Shown here piece by piece: positions 55,311-63,212 of a stretch of 64,000 nucleotides of DNA. The notes below the pieces were generated by a model that was not told the origin of the DNA, did no database searches, and was given only the letters and a program-made list of their open reading frames with translations. Positions within the stretch are counted from its first letter, which is position 1; each line of letters starts with the position of its first letter. Made by a program: the position numbers and the translations under genes. Origin of the DNA: Paraburkholderia diazotrophica (GTDB taxonomy: Bacteria; Pseudomonadota; Gammaproteobacteria; Burkholderiales; Burkholderiaceae); contig NZ_FNYE01000038.1 of assembly GCF_900108945.1 (NCBI RefSeq), positions 1 through 64,000 of the forward strand, read 5' to 3'.

Positions 55311-55682
55311 CTGGACAGCTGCTTCGCGACGGCGTTCAGTCCTACCTCAGCCCGGACCGTCGACCGGACGGCACCGCCAATATTGCATTCACGGGCAACT
55401 TGCCAAGGACACCCTTCAACTCGTCAAGCGAGAGAGCAAGCACGGTCTGAGTGCGCACACCGATGAGCCGAAAGGTGTTCCTGAGAGGGCGGAACCGCGT
55501 GGTCGGTTCGAAGAGCGGCGGACAGCGGCCAATGCGATGCTGGACGGCAGCGACGCAATAAGTTGGCCGGAGAAACTGCTACTTTGCGATTGATTAGTGA
55601 CAGTGCCAGGTCCCCTCCGTCATGCCGTCGCGGTGAGGCGCGTCGATTTCGACGAAAGCCCCACCGTTTTCGACTCTTTTAT
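55311..55682. other. 372 bp stretch with leader repeat but no gene
   Basis: Carries leader repeat copy 3 at 55448-55573. Homology to copy 2 stops at the position of the lost ribosome site, so the lipoprotein gene that belonged here appears deleted. Confidence 0.5.
55448..55573 (-). repeat. leader repeat, copy 3 (orphan)
   Basis: Shares CGCAATAAGTTGGCC, GAAGAGCGGCGGACAGC and GATGAGCCGAA with copies 1 and 2, including one mismatch in the 17-base core. No signal-peptide gene follows on the minus strand. Confidence 0.68.
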
Positions 55683-56009
55683 TTAGTGTCCGCTGTCGGC
55701 GTTGCATCGTGGCAAATGACCACAGGTAGTCAATGCCGAGGAGGTTAAGCTACCACTTGCGCTGGTGCCTTCGGATACGCCGCCATACCCGGACGTGTTG
55801 TTGTTCATTTCGCCGTGCATCGTATCCAGCGTGCTCGTGACAGGGTCTCCGTGGTAGGTCATGCCGGCAGTTGCCGCGCCATGCGCGTTGCCCCCGCCAC
55901 TCCCACCGTTGCCATTTCCACCACCGTCCGCAAACGCGGCGCCCGTCGCACAGAGTGCAGCAACGGTCCCGCCGCAGGCCAGGGCGACCTTCAGTGAGTG
56001 CTTCATCAT
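55683..56009 (-). CDS. small Gly-rich exported protein
   Basis: 108 aa. Signal peptide about 1-27 (VALACGGTVAALCATGAAFA), then a Gly/Asn-rich part (GGGNGNGGSGGGNAHG), THR-rich middle (TSTLDTMHGEMNNNTSGYGG) and a short Cys-containing end. Start ATG-ATG after GGAGACGT. Resembles the exported protein at 61197 in style. Confidence 0.65.
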   Translation of the reverse strand: MMKHSLKVALACGGTVAALCATGAAFADGGGNGNGGSGGGNAHGAATAGMTYHGDPVTSTLDTMHGEMNNNTSGYGGVSEGTSASGSLTSSALTTCGHLPRCNADSGH

Positions 56010-56556
56010 ACGTCTCCTGCAAGCTCGACACGCTTGGTTCGCGTCGAGACTGATGCGCCGCTAACGACGACGGACCATCTGCGCAGCGGCGGTGCGCAGA
56101 CGGTCGATTCAACCCGGATATTCCGGACGCTTGTGGCGTTAAGACCCGGGGTACCGCTGCTTTAGACGGTCGATGCCCGAGGCGGGTTGCGGGCCAGAAG
56201 AGGCCCCGAATCGCACTGCCCGACAGCGCTGCAGCTACCGCATAAACGAGCGACTCGGTGGATTCTTGAAGGAGGGTGTGTTTTGAAACAGTTTAACGGG
56301 CCGTGAGCCACAGGTCCCTGATACCGTCAGAAGAGGCCGTTCCTGCCCTGCTGAACGAGCCCGCCTCTGAACTGGAAAAGGCGGTGACAGGCCTGCGGGT
56401 CGAACCACGATTGCATGAGACGCTTGCGCAATGTTGTAGAGCCAGCGGTCGCCGCCTGGTTACTGCAATGCAGGTCATGCGATTTCTCGCATCACCGGCG
56501 CGATGTGTCCATCAGGTGAGGCAATGTTGGATACACGTGACCTGCGGAACCCGCTC
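56010..56556. other. 547 bp spacer
   Basis: A plus-strand frame beginning at GTG 56303 runs into the RDD gene from the opposite side; I do not support it. AAGGAGGGTG near 56270 is a good ribosome site but is followed by a seven-codon frame only. Confidence 0.45.
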
Positions 56557-57093
56557 TCATTTCTTTATCGGTAAATTGCTGACCGTGGCTGCAATATCAA
56601 TCACCACCGTGTTGGCCACGCGGTCATGCAGAGCTTGCTTCCGCGGATTGGACAGCACCCACAAAAACCCAGCGCCGAATGTTGAAAAAGTGAGCAAATA
56701 GCCGAGCGTGCGCAACATAGCCTGCGTCACGGTCATCGGCTGCCCGGTATCGGCATCCACGATTCGAAGGCGCACCGCGCGCTTTCCCGGTGACGTTCCC
56801 CATACGGCCCACATTGCGCCAGTGACCAATATCGGGATGCACTGGTCAACCATAAGCCAGAGAATGATGGACGAGGCAAAAGCCTCCGGTGCCATCAGGA
56901 TGTCTTCGGTCGAAGGTCCGAGGGGGATGAACAGCAGGATGACCGTCCACCATATCGAATCAATGAACAGAGCGCGGGCGCGCTGCGAATAAGTCGCGTA
57001 GCGCATCAGAAGCCGTGCGTCGACGACGTTACCGGAGGATGGCAGACTCCGACGCCCCAGCCCAGTAGGGTCGATGAAATCCGGTAAGCCCAT
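56557..57093 (-). CDS. RDD-family membrane protein
   Basis: 178 aa, RDD domain with three to four helices: YSQRARALFIDSIWWTVILLF (R...D), VTGAMWAVWGTSPGKRAVRLRIVDADTG in parts, and QALHDRVANTVVI at the end (the last Asp of the family name). Function unknown in general. The start at 57093 adds 29 residues before the usual MRYATYSQRA start at 57006; the shorter start is equally likely. Confidence 0.82.
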   Translation of the reverse strand: MGLPDFIDPTGLGRRSLPSSGNVVDARLLMRYATYSQRARALFIDSIWWTVILLFIPLGPSTEDILMAPEAFASSIILWLMVDQCIPILVTGAMWAVWGTSPGKRAVRLRIVDADTGQPMTVTQAMLRTLGYLLTFSTFGAGFLWVLSNPRKQALHDRVANTVVIDIAATVSNLPIKK

Positions 57094-57388
57094 TTTGTTA
57101 GGAATCTCATTTGGAAGTCCCCGCTGGTGTCTTTTCGGCCGGCGAGCAGTCCGGTCACACTGGCCTCCTCGTCAAGCTCGTCCCAATGCAGACCTTTGTG
57201 CGAGCTTGACATGCACATTCGCTGACGTCGAGCGGACAACGCCGCAACCCGGCGCGGGAAACATGACAGTGGAGCACGTGAACTCACAACCGCGGCTCAA
57301 CCCGACAACAAGGGTTGTGTCGTCAAGCAGCACCTTTATCGCGACGGCCGTCATCGATACGCATCCAATGTTTGTCGTGATACCCGGG

Positions 57389-58035
57389 TCAATTGGGCAG
57401 CGACTGCTGTTGCACTTCGTCACTCGGTTTCACTGTAGCCTGCGTACGCGCTGCCAATCGCTCATGATTCGTTGTCCGCTCTTCTGAACTAGGTGGAGGA
57501 ACGACCGATGTGTTGGCAGCTCCTCCGTGCGCCAATTTTTTGACGGAGTAGCTGGCGAATGCATGCCCATTCGCACTTCGCGCGCTCGTCGACCACGCCA
57601 CCGTGATAATTTTTGCCACCGAGGTGTCGAGCGCGGAGAAAATCGCATGCTTGCACGCGCTATCAAGCCCGAGTCGGGCCTGTGAATCATCACTGGACGA
57701 AGTTTTGCCGTGCAGCAAGTCTCCGCTTGCACCGCTTCCGTCACCGCCAGGACCACCTCCCAGGAAAGGGCGTCCTCACGATTCGCATGCTCCAGGTCCG
57801 CGAAGAGTTCATGCCAAAATTTAACGCCTCTGTACGAGCGACCGGGACCGCGCACGAACCGCAAGCGTGCCAATAATGCAGCGGTGCGGGCCGCCTCGAC
57901 TTGTGCCGCCTTCGCGACCGTCCGGGAACCGCCCCAAACACTGCTTCGCCGGCAGACAATTGACGCGGCAAGAAAAGCCAACGTCATGACGATGACAAAC
58001 GCCTGATTGCCCTGGAGCAAATTTTCGTATGTCAT
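57389..58035 (-). pseudogene. frameshifted gene for a membrane-anchored protein
   Basis: From ATG 58035: MTYENLLQGNQAFVIVMTLA, one membrane helix, then AAQVEAARTAALLARLRF and KFWHELFADLEHANRED. In this frame the rest to 57430 is Arg-rich and improbable. In another frame the same DNA reads GGGPGGDGSGASGDLLHGKT then HAIFSALDTSVAKIITVAWS, ending at 57389. One base gained or lost at about 57745-57790 would join them into a protein of about 215 aa. Family unknown. Confidence 0.5.
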
Positions 58036-58350
58036 ACGGTCAGGAGCGCTTCCGCCTTTTTTAAATTGCCACCAGCCCGAGGCGCTGAAGCAGTGTCTTG
58101 CCCTCGGATGTCAACCGCAACCCGGCACTGATGGAAGTCGTTCGGGCGACCTCCATCAGGCGTTCCTGCTGAAGCGCGACTGCATCGGGTCAGCGAGCGA
58201 GACCGCACTCGCGGAGTCTGCAAAGGCGCTTCCTCTGGTCACGAATGAGTGACCACGAACGGCCCGGCGGGAGCAAACGGCGAGGGCCAGGCATGGCGCA
58301 TGCGCGGCGCCGGACACTGCGACATGTCGTCGCGCAGACAGGAGATTCAG
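58036..58350. other. 315 bp spacer
   Basis: On the minus strand a 40-codon piece reads VALQQERLMEVARTTSISAG and ends LLQRLGLVAI near 58066; it looks like the tail of a lost gene. Nothing else seen. Confidence 0.4.
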
Positions 58351-58539
58351 ATGAACAAGGACCAAGCGAAGGGCGTCGGCGAAAAGGCGAAGGGCAAGGT
58401 GAACGAAGCCGCTGGCAAGGTCACTGGCAATCCAGCACGCGAACTGAAGGGCGACCTGCAGCAGGAAGCCGGTCAGACGCGTAAGGACATCGGCGACATA
58501 AAGGAGACGGCAAAGGATACGGCCAAGCGCCATCAATAA
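58351..58539 (+). CDS. CsbD-family stress protein
   Basis: 62 aa, hydrophilic: MNKDQAKGVGEKAKGKVNEA then AGKVTGNPARELKGDLQQEA. This is the CsbD pattern (KG..ke..Gk..e..G.....G). Members are small, abundant, stress-induced proteins of unclear function. Start ATG 58351 with AGGAG seven bases upstream. Confidence 0.87.
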   Translation: MNKDQAKGVGEKAKGKVNEAAGKVTGNPARELKGDLQQEAGQTRKDIGDIKETAKDTAKRHQ

Positions 58540-58553
58540 CATCAAGCGTTGGT

Positions 58554-58578
58554 GGCGGGCACTCTTTACGCGCCCGCC
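58554..58578 (+). terminator. terminator-like hairpin after csbD-type gene
   Basis: GGCGGGC (58554-58560) pairs with GCCCGCC (58572-58578), starting 14 bases after the stop. No T-run. Confidence 0.5.
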
Positions 58579-59036
58579 GAAGCCGGCGCGGAGTCCGTCG
58601 CCTATCGCCAGCAAGCGTCAATTCCGGCAGACTTGGTGTGAATGGGTGGCCGTGGGGTTGACGGGCGCACGACGTTGCCACGCCAAAACGATGCGCGGCC
58701 AGATGCTTGAATGATTGTGGACGTTAGTCCATCAGTGGCCACCGGTTTCCGGAAACAGGCGCTCAACGCCTCTGCGTCGAAGCGGATTTGACGCCGCGAC
58801 CAGCAAAACGTTTGCAATCGGCGCTACGGGTTGGCACGGCTACGAGCGCACAGTTCACTGTATTCCGAACTCTCGGGGCACGGAGGCTAACCGGGCGCAC
58901 CGTTGCCGAGGCGGGCGCTCTTGCATGCTCCCAACATCGTTGCACTTATCAGCTGCCCGCGTTCGCAGCGGGGCGGCCCGCTGGCCAAAACGCGGAGAGT
59001 CAAGTCGTTGCATCGACTAGGCGCATCGATAGACGA
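58579..59036. other. 458 bp gene-free spacer
   Basis: Between the csbD-type hairpin and the end of the phasin gene. No ORF or repeat that I can support. Confidence 0.45.
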
Positions 59037-59615
59037 TTATTTTTTCGTGGTGGCTTTGGCTTGTTCAACGACCTCTCTGGTCGCCGTGGTCGACGCGGCT
59101 TCTGCAGCGCCGACGTTGTTTTCGGCAATCTTCAATGCTTGTTCCACGGCTCTTTTACCGGCTTCAATGGTCGCACTCGTCGCTTCATTGGCTGTCACAA
59201 CCGCCGACTGGAAGGCATTTACTGCCGCTTCGCTTCCAGCTGGTGCATTGTTTGCCACCGTATCGACAAACGCCTGCACATTGTGCTGTTGCTGCTTCAG
59301 ATGCGCCTCTGCGCTCGCGGCTAGTTCGGCCTGGGTGCTGAAGATGATGTTATACAAATGCCGCCAGTACGACTGGGCCTCTTCCGTTGCGGCCTGAGCC
59401 CGCTTTGCCTGTAATGTGAACAGCTCCTGTGCGTCTTTCGTGGACAACGCCGCGCCTGCGACTGCCTGATTTTCGGCGAGCGTCGATTGGAACGCTCGCA
59501 GGTTCAGCTCAGTCAGCTTTTCGATGCAGCTAAATGCCTTGGCCCATACATCCGATAGGGTTTCGAAACTGACTCTTTGTGATGCAACTGCGTGTTCACC
59601 GGAGAGACTACTCAT
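59037..59615 (-). CDS. phaP: phasin family protein (second)
   Basis: 192 aa. DVWAKAFSCIEKLTELNLRAFQ, LFTLQAKRAQAATEEAQSYWRHLYNI, and a long Ala-rich amphipathic helix to the Lys-rich tail TTKK. Related to the phasin at 40125 (shared ALSTKDAQELF / TLSTKDPRELF and AQSYWR). Start ATG 59615 after GGAGGTCGCG. Phasins coat PHA granules and reduce stress from protein misfolding. Confidence 0.87.
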   Translation of the reverse strand: MSSLSGEHAVASQRVSFETLSDVWAKAFSCIEKLTELNLRAFQSTLAENQAVAGAALSTKDAQELFTLQAKRAQAATEEAQSYWRHLYNIIFSTQAELAASAEAHLKQQQHNVQAFVDTVANNAPAGSEAAVNAFQSAVVTANEATSATIEAGKRAVEQALKIAENNVGAAEAASTTATREVVEQAKATTKK

Positions 59616-60655
59616 CGCGACCTCCATCTAGGTAGTAGCGGGTGTTCGTCGAGCCCATCTCAATGGATTCGCGAACAACGCGCCACGGGCGGGAATTTTG
59701 TTGGTAGCAAACCCCACTCCCGGAGGTCGGGCCGCGAATCGCAAATTAGTAAGGCGCTTTCTGAAGTTCCGAGAGCCCGAAACGGCAGGGACGAGAGTCG
59801 CCGGCGACTTCGGGATTTCCGCTATTTACTCCGCTCGCTTGAGCATCTTCCAGTCGGGCGATTTCCTTATCCGCATGGCGCTTTCTAAAGCAAGGGCAGG
59901 CTTCCGTTGGAAGAAGGCAATGACGTCTGCGGCGAATCGTTCTGAACTGGTGGCAGACCTGAAGCTGTGAACGGGGCGCAATGCGCAGGAGCGGCCATCG
60001 TTGGTCGGCCGGCCTCGCGCGCTATATGGGACCCGGTCAATTCAGTGGAACTGAGCACGCGCCTTGCGCAATTGACCATGCTCGAAATGGGAGTGCCTGT
60101 CACGAGGAAGAGATTCCGACGCTTGCTTCCTATCTGTGGGAGAAGGACGGCTGTCCGTCAGTTAGAAGAATACTGGGAAAAGGCGCGCAAGCAGTTGTTT
60201 GCGGACGCGATACCGGTGGGGCAGACCGGGAGGCCGGGAAATAGCATATTCGTGAAGGAGCTATCGAGAATGTCACGGAGACGATTGCGGACTCTTAATA
60301 CCGGCGCGCGGAGGGTGCACGTGTAGGAGTACGTAGCGACTGGTTCTTCTCCACCACACATAGTCGCCGTGCACGCGCGAAATGGCTGATTGTGATTTGC
60401 CGCTGCTTGCAGCCGCTCGGCAGCGTGGTTCCGTTGATACAACATTCGCCCGCTACGCTTGACCGCGCCGCAGCGAGCGCTCGTCCGGCAGAAAAGCGCG
60501 TAAGTTCGTACGCCCCGACATGCTCGCCTTCGGTGTTCGTCGGCTCGCGCCAGGCTGCGGTGCTTCGTCATGCGTGTGGACGTTGAGACGTTTATGCACC
60601 GCGACGCTGGAACGGCGGATGCAAATAGGTTTGCTCACTCCAGGAGGAGACAATC
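59616..60655. other. 1.04 kb region with weak ORFs
   Basis: Mostly without convincing genes. Two overlapping plus-strand frames (59698-59970 and 59967-60326, joined GTGA) are the best candidates; see the separate entry. The last 330 bases hold nothing that I recognise. Confidence 0.4.
59967..60326 (+). CDS. doubtful hypothetical ORF
   Basis: 119 codons from GTG 59967. The middle (RLAQLTMLEMGVPVTRKRF, VRQLEEYWEKARKQLFADAI) has protein-like composition. The 4-base overlap with the preceding frame is operon-like, but there is no ribosome site and no family. Confidence 0.25.
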   Translation: MNGAQCAGAAIVGRPASRAIWDPVNSVELSTRLAQLTMLEMGVPVTRKRFRRLLPICGRRTAVRQLEEYWEKARKQLFADAIPVGQTGRPGNSIFVKELSRMSRRRLRTLNTGARRVHV

Positions 60656-61132
60656 ATGAGCACACCACTTGACCCGACAGGTAATACGTCCGGCGGCGCC
60701 GGCGCCGACATCGTCGGTGACGGACGTGGGGAAGGACCGGGACCGGATGTGATGGCGGCGGCGACGCTCGATGGTGACAAGGTCGTCACGTCAGACGGCG
60801 AAGACGTCGGCAAGATTTCGGACATCATGCTCGACGTGCGCAGCGGACGCATCGCATACGCCGTCCCCTCCGAGGGTGGCTTCCTTGGGATGGGCAAAAC
60901 GTTGCATGCGATTCCGTGGAGCGCATTGACGCTCGATACGGACGAGAAATGCTTCCGCGTCGACATCACCGCGCAGCAGCTCAAGGATGACCCCGGCTTC
61001 GACCCTGACCACTGGCCGTCAATGGCTGACGCGGCCTGGGGCACACAACTGCACCAGTACTACAACCGGCAGCCATACTGGGCCACGACGCGAGATATCG
61101 TCGGAGGACGCGACAGCGCCGCCGACGTTTGA
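60656..61132 (+). CDS. PRC-barrel domain protein
   Basis: 158 aa. After a Gly-rich first 30 residues, AAATLDGDKVVTSDGEDVGKISDIMLDVRSG and RIAYAVPSEGGFLGMGKTLHAIPW form the PRC-barrel beta fold (about 35-100). Stand-alone PRC-barrel proteins occur with stress genes in this family of bacteria. Start ATG 60656 after AGGAGG. Probably cotranscribed with the Gly-rich exported protein at 61197, 64 bases on. Confidence 0.85.
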   Translation: MSTPLDPTGNTSGGAGADIVGDGRGEGPGPDVMAAATLDGDKVVTSDGEDVGKISDIMLDVRSGRIAYAVPSEGGFLGMGKTLHAIPWSALTLDTDEKCFRVDITAQQLKDDPGFDPDHWPSMADAAWGTQLHQYYNRQPYWATTRDIVGGRDSAADV

Positions 61133-61196
61133 TTGACAGCTCGCGTGCGACGCCCCGGCCGATACAAGTCCGGGCGTCCGTACAAGGGAGACAGCG

Positions 61197-61484
61197 ATGA
61201 AAAAACGACGGACAGCCATGTTGTGTTCTGCAACCCTCATTGCGTTCGCGGGAGCGACGTTCGCTCAAGGCGGCGCCACTTCAGGAGGCGGTGGCGGCAA
61301 CAGCAATGGTGGCGCGGCGGGTCAGGGCGGCACGGGGATGAGTACGCCGAACGCCAGCGGGCCGACGGGCACGACTTCGACCTCGAAGGGCTCGAATACC
61401 ATGAAGGCGCCATCCGGGACTTCGAAGAACTACAAGCCGCATGCGAAGAGGGCGTCCGATACCGCCGCTTCATCAGCCCGGTAG
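61197..61484 (+). CDS. small Gly/Ser-rich exported protein
   Basis: 95 aa. Signal peptide about 1-23 (AMLCSATLIAFAGATFA), then low-complexity Gly/Asn/Ser/Thr sequence with a Lys-rich end (MKAPSGTSKNYKPHAKRAS). No folded domain seen. Similar style to the protein at 55683. Start ATG 61197 after GGGAGACAGCG. Confidence 0.65.
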   Translation: MKKRRTAMLCSATLIAFAGATFAQGGATSGGGGGNSNGGAAGQGGTGMSTPNASGPTGTTSTSKGSNTMKAPSGTSKNYKPHAKRASDTAASSAR

Positions 61485-61499
61485 CGACGTTTCGTGCAT

Positions 61500-61523
61500 C
61501 GCCTTGCCCTTCTGGGCAAGGCG
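61500..61523 (+). terminator. hairpin after exported-protein gene
   Basis: CGCCTTGCCC-TTCT-GGGCAAGGCG, 10 bp stem with UUCU-type loop, starting 15 bases after the stop. No T-run, but very stable. Confidence 0.65.
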
Positions 61524-61598
61524 GTGACGTTGTCCAGACGCTGGGGTTCGCCTGCGTGTGGCTGCTAACGGCATTGGTCACTGCATCTGCACACCGCC

Positions 61599-62036
61599 AT
61601 GTCTACTGTGCTACTGGTCGACGATGAGGTCGAAAATCTTTGGGCTCTTCAACTGGCGCTGGAGTCGTGCGGACATCACGTCGTGCTTGCAGAAAACGGA
61701 TGCGAGGCCTTGCAAAAGCTGCAGCGTCAGCTTCCGCGTCTCATCATCACCGACTGGCAGATGCCTGGGATGGACGGTGTCGAGCTTTGCCATCGCGTGC
61801 GGTGTCAGCCTTCGCTCGCGGACTTGCCGATTATCCTGCTGTCAGCCACGTCCGAGCCGAAAGGCTATCGGCCATGCTGGACGGCATTCTTTCAGAAGCC
61901 GGCTAACGTAACGGCTCTCCTGGATTCAGTGAACGTCTATATCGCGGAGCGCCTGGCAGAGGCGTCCAGAAAACCTGCTCTGGGTGACCCCGCCCCGTCG
62001 CGGTTGCAGCCAATAGATTCCCGCTGTTGGCCGTAG
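61599..62036 (+). CDS. single-domain response regulator
   Basis: 145 aa receiver domain: acidic pair in LLVDDEVENLW (about 5-15), phospho-acceptor Asp in LIITDWQMPGMDGVELC (D about 51), Thr/Ser in LLSATSEP, and Lys in FFQKPANVTALL. No output domain, so it probably works by protein contact or in a phosphorelay. No histidine kinase gene in the window. The last 20 residues are a Pro-rich tail. Confidence 0.88.
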   Translation: MSTVLLVDDEVENLWALQLALESCGHHVVLAENGCEALQKLQRQLPRLIITDWQMPGMDGVELCHRVRCQPSLADLPIILLSATSEPKGYRPCWTAFFQKPANVTALLDSVNVYIAERLAEASRKPALGDPAPSRLQPIDSRCWP

Positions 62037-62740
62037 GGAAGGAACGGTGATGGAATCGGACGCGCCATGTTTGCCACACACGCGGTTTCCACGACGGTTC
62101 AGCTTCCTGCGGCAACTGTCCGCTGTCAAATGCCCGGAGCGTTCTCGTGAAGCTCTGTGAATCTTGGTCGCGCGCAGTCATCTCACTTTGCGTAGCGTTC
62201 CGGTTCCAGCAGGTCTGGTGTTGGGCAATAGTACGAGCCAGAACATGACGAGTGCTTGGTGCTGCAAAGTGCTATGAGCCATCCTTTCGACGACCTCTAT
62301 CGTTGAGCCGGCGTGACGATGCAGTTGCTGCCCGCGCGACTGTCTGCAAACCTGAAGTTGCGCAATCGAGGCCTACAATCGAGACGTCAATACAATCTTC
62401 AACTGCCATGACGCCCTACCGCCAGTTTGACGTGGGAGCAAAGGCCGAAATGTTTTCCTTCCTGGTTGTTTCACAACAAGGTACTCAACTGGACACTGGA
62501 TGCGCTCCCATTGACGCAAGGTATCAAAACGGAAACTTCGCTGATTTTGGATGGATTTGCTTGGGCTGCGATTTTCGATAGCAACCTGAGACTGGATTCC
62601 TCTTGCGCTGTAACAAGGGTAATCTACGAGCGGTGTCTCAAACATCTCTCGAGTGCCAAATACTATCGCTAGTCTCGACCACTCGCTATCAGATGCGATT
62701 GTCGACTGTTCGCAGACGACCTGCATTCCCGGGCGAGTTC
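62037..62740. other. 704 bp gene-poor stretch
   Basis: Several short frames on both strands, none with a ribosome site or recognisable family. GC is lower in the right half (62400-62680). It could contain remnants of a lost gene. Confidence 0.4.
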
Positions 62741-63051
62741 TCAGCCTCCTCCTGCCCAATTCTGAAGGACTACGGGAACAAGAAACCGAACTTCCTTGTT
62801 GGCAATGAAGTCCTTCGTAGCTTCGTCATAGACGGCTCGGTACGGCTTTTGAAGCTGCTCGCTGAGCCATTCATCTTGAGAGCCGTTCCACACTTCGAAT
62901 AAACGAACTCGTCCGCCTTATCCGGGTCTTCGCTCAGGACCGCGCTCACGAAGCCGGGTTCCTCGCCCATTGTCTTCATGAGTTCGGCGAGATGCGGCAC
63001 AAACAGCCGCTTGGTTGAGGGAAAGACCTTGAAACATACGTAGAGTGACAG
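62741..63051 (-). pseudogene. antibiotic-biosynthesis-monooxygenase-like gene, frameshifted
   Basis: Reads YVCFKVFPSTKRLFVPHLAE, then KTMGEEPGFVSAVLSEDPDK, the usual first half of an ABM dimeric alpha-beta barrel. After DEFV a missing T (at about 62898) shifts the frame; in the next frame it continues FEVWNGSQDEWLSEQLQKPY, then NKEVRFLVPVVLQNWAG, ending at 62741. No ATG fits; the first in-frame candidate is a CTG near 63051, so the start may be damaged too. Confidence 0.7.
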
Positions 63052-63212
63052 TATTTGACGTGTCCTTCTTAGCTTCCTTCGCACGCTGGTCAGGCGAGTG
63101 CGACTCTGTGGAGGGCATCTCGTTGACCAAGCGGCGCGGGGAATTGTCACAGAATAGGAGAGGCCGCAAGCGGATGGTCGCGGCCGTTTCGCCATTCATG
63201 TCCAGTTGACGC

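Noticed and set aside
56303..56701. 132-codon plus-strand frame from a GTG
   Set aside because: First 50 residues look plausible, but it runs 145 bases into the RDD gene on the other strand and has no ribosome site at a proper distance.
58156..58614. 152-codon minus-strand frame over the csbD-type gene
   Set aside because: Hydrophobic antisense reading of the CsbD gene; CsbD has the ribosome site and family pattern.
61237..61581. 114-codon minus-strand frame opposite the Gly-rich exported protein
   Set aside because: Pro/Ser/Arg-rich shadow; the plus strand has signal peptide and ribosome site.
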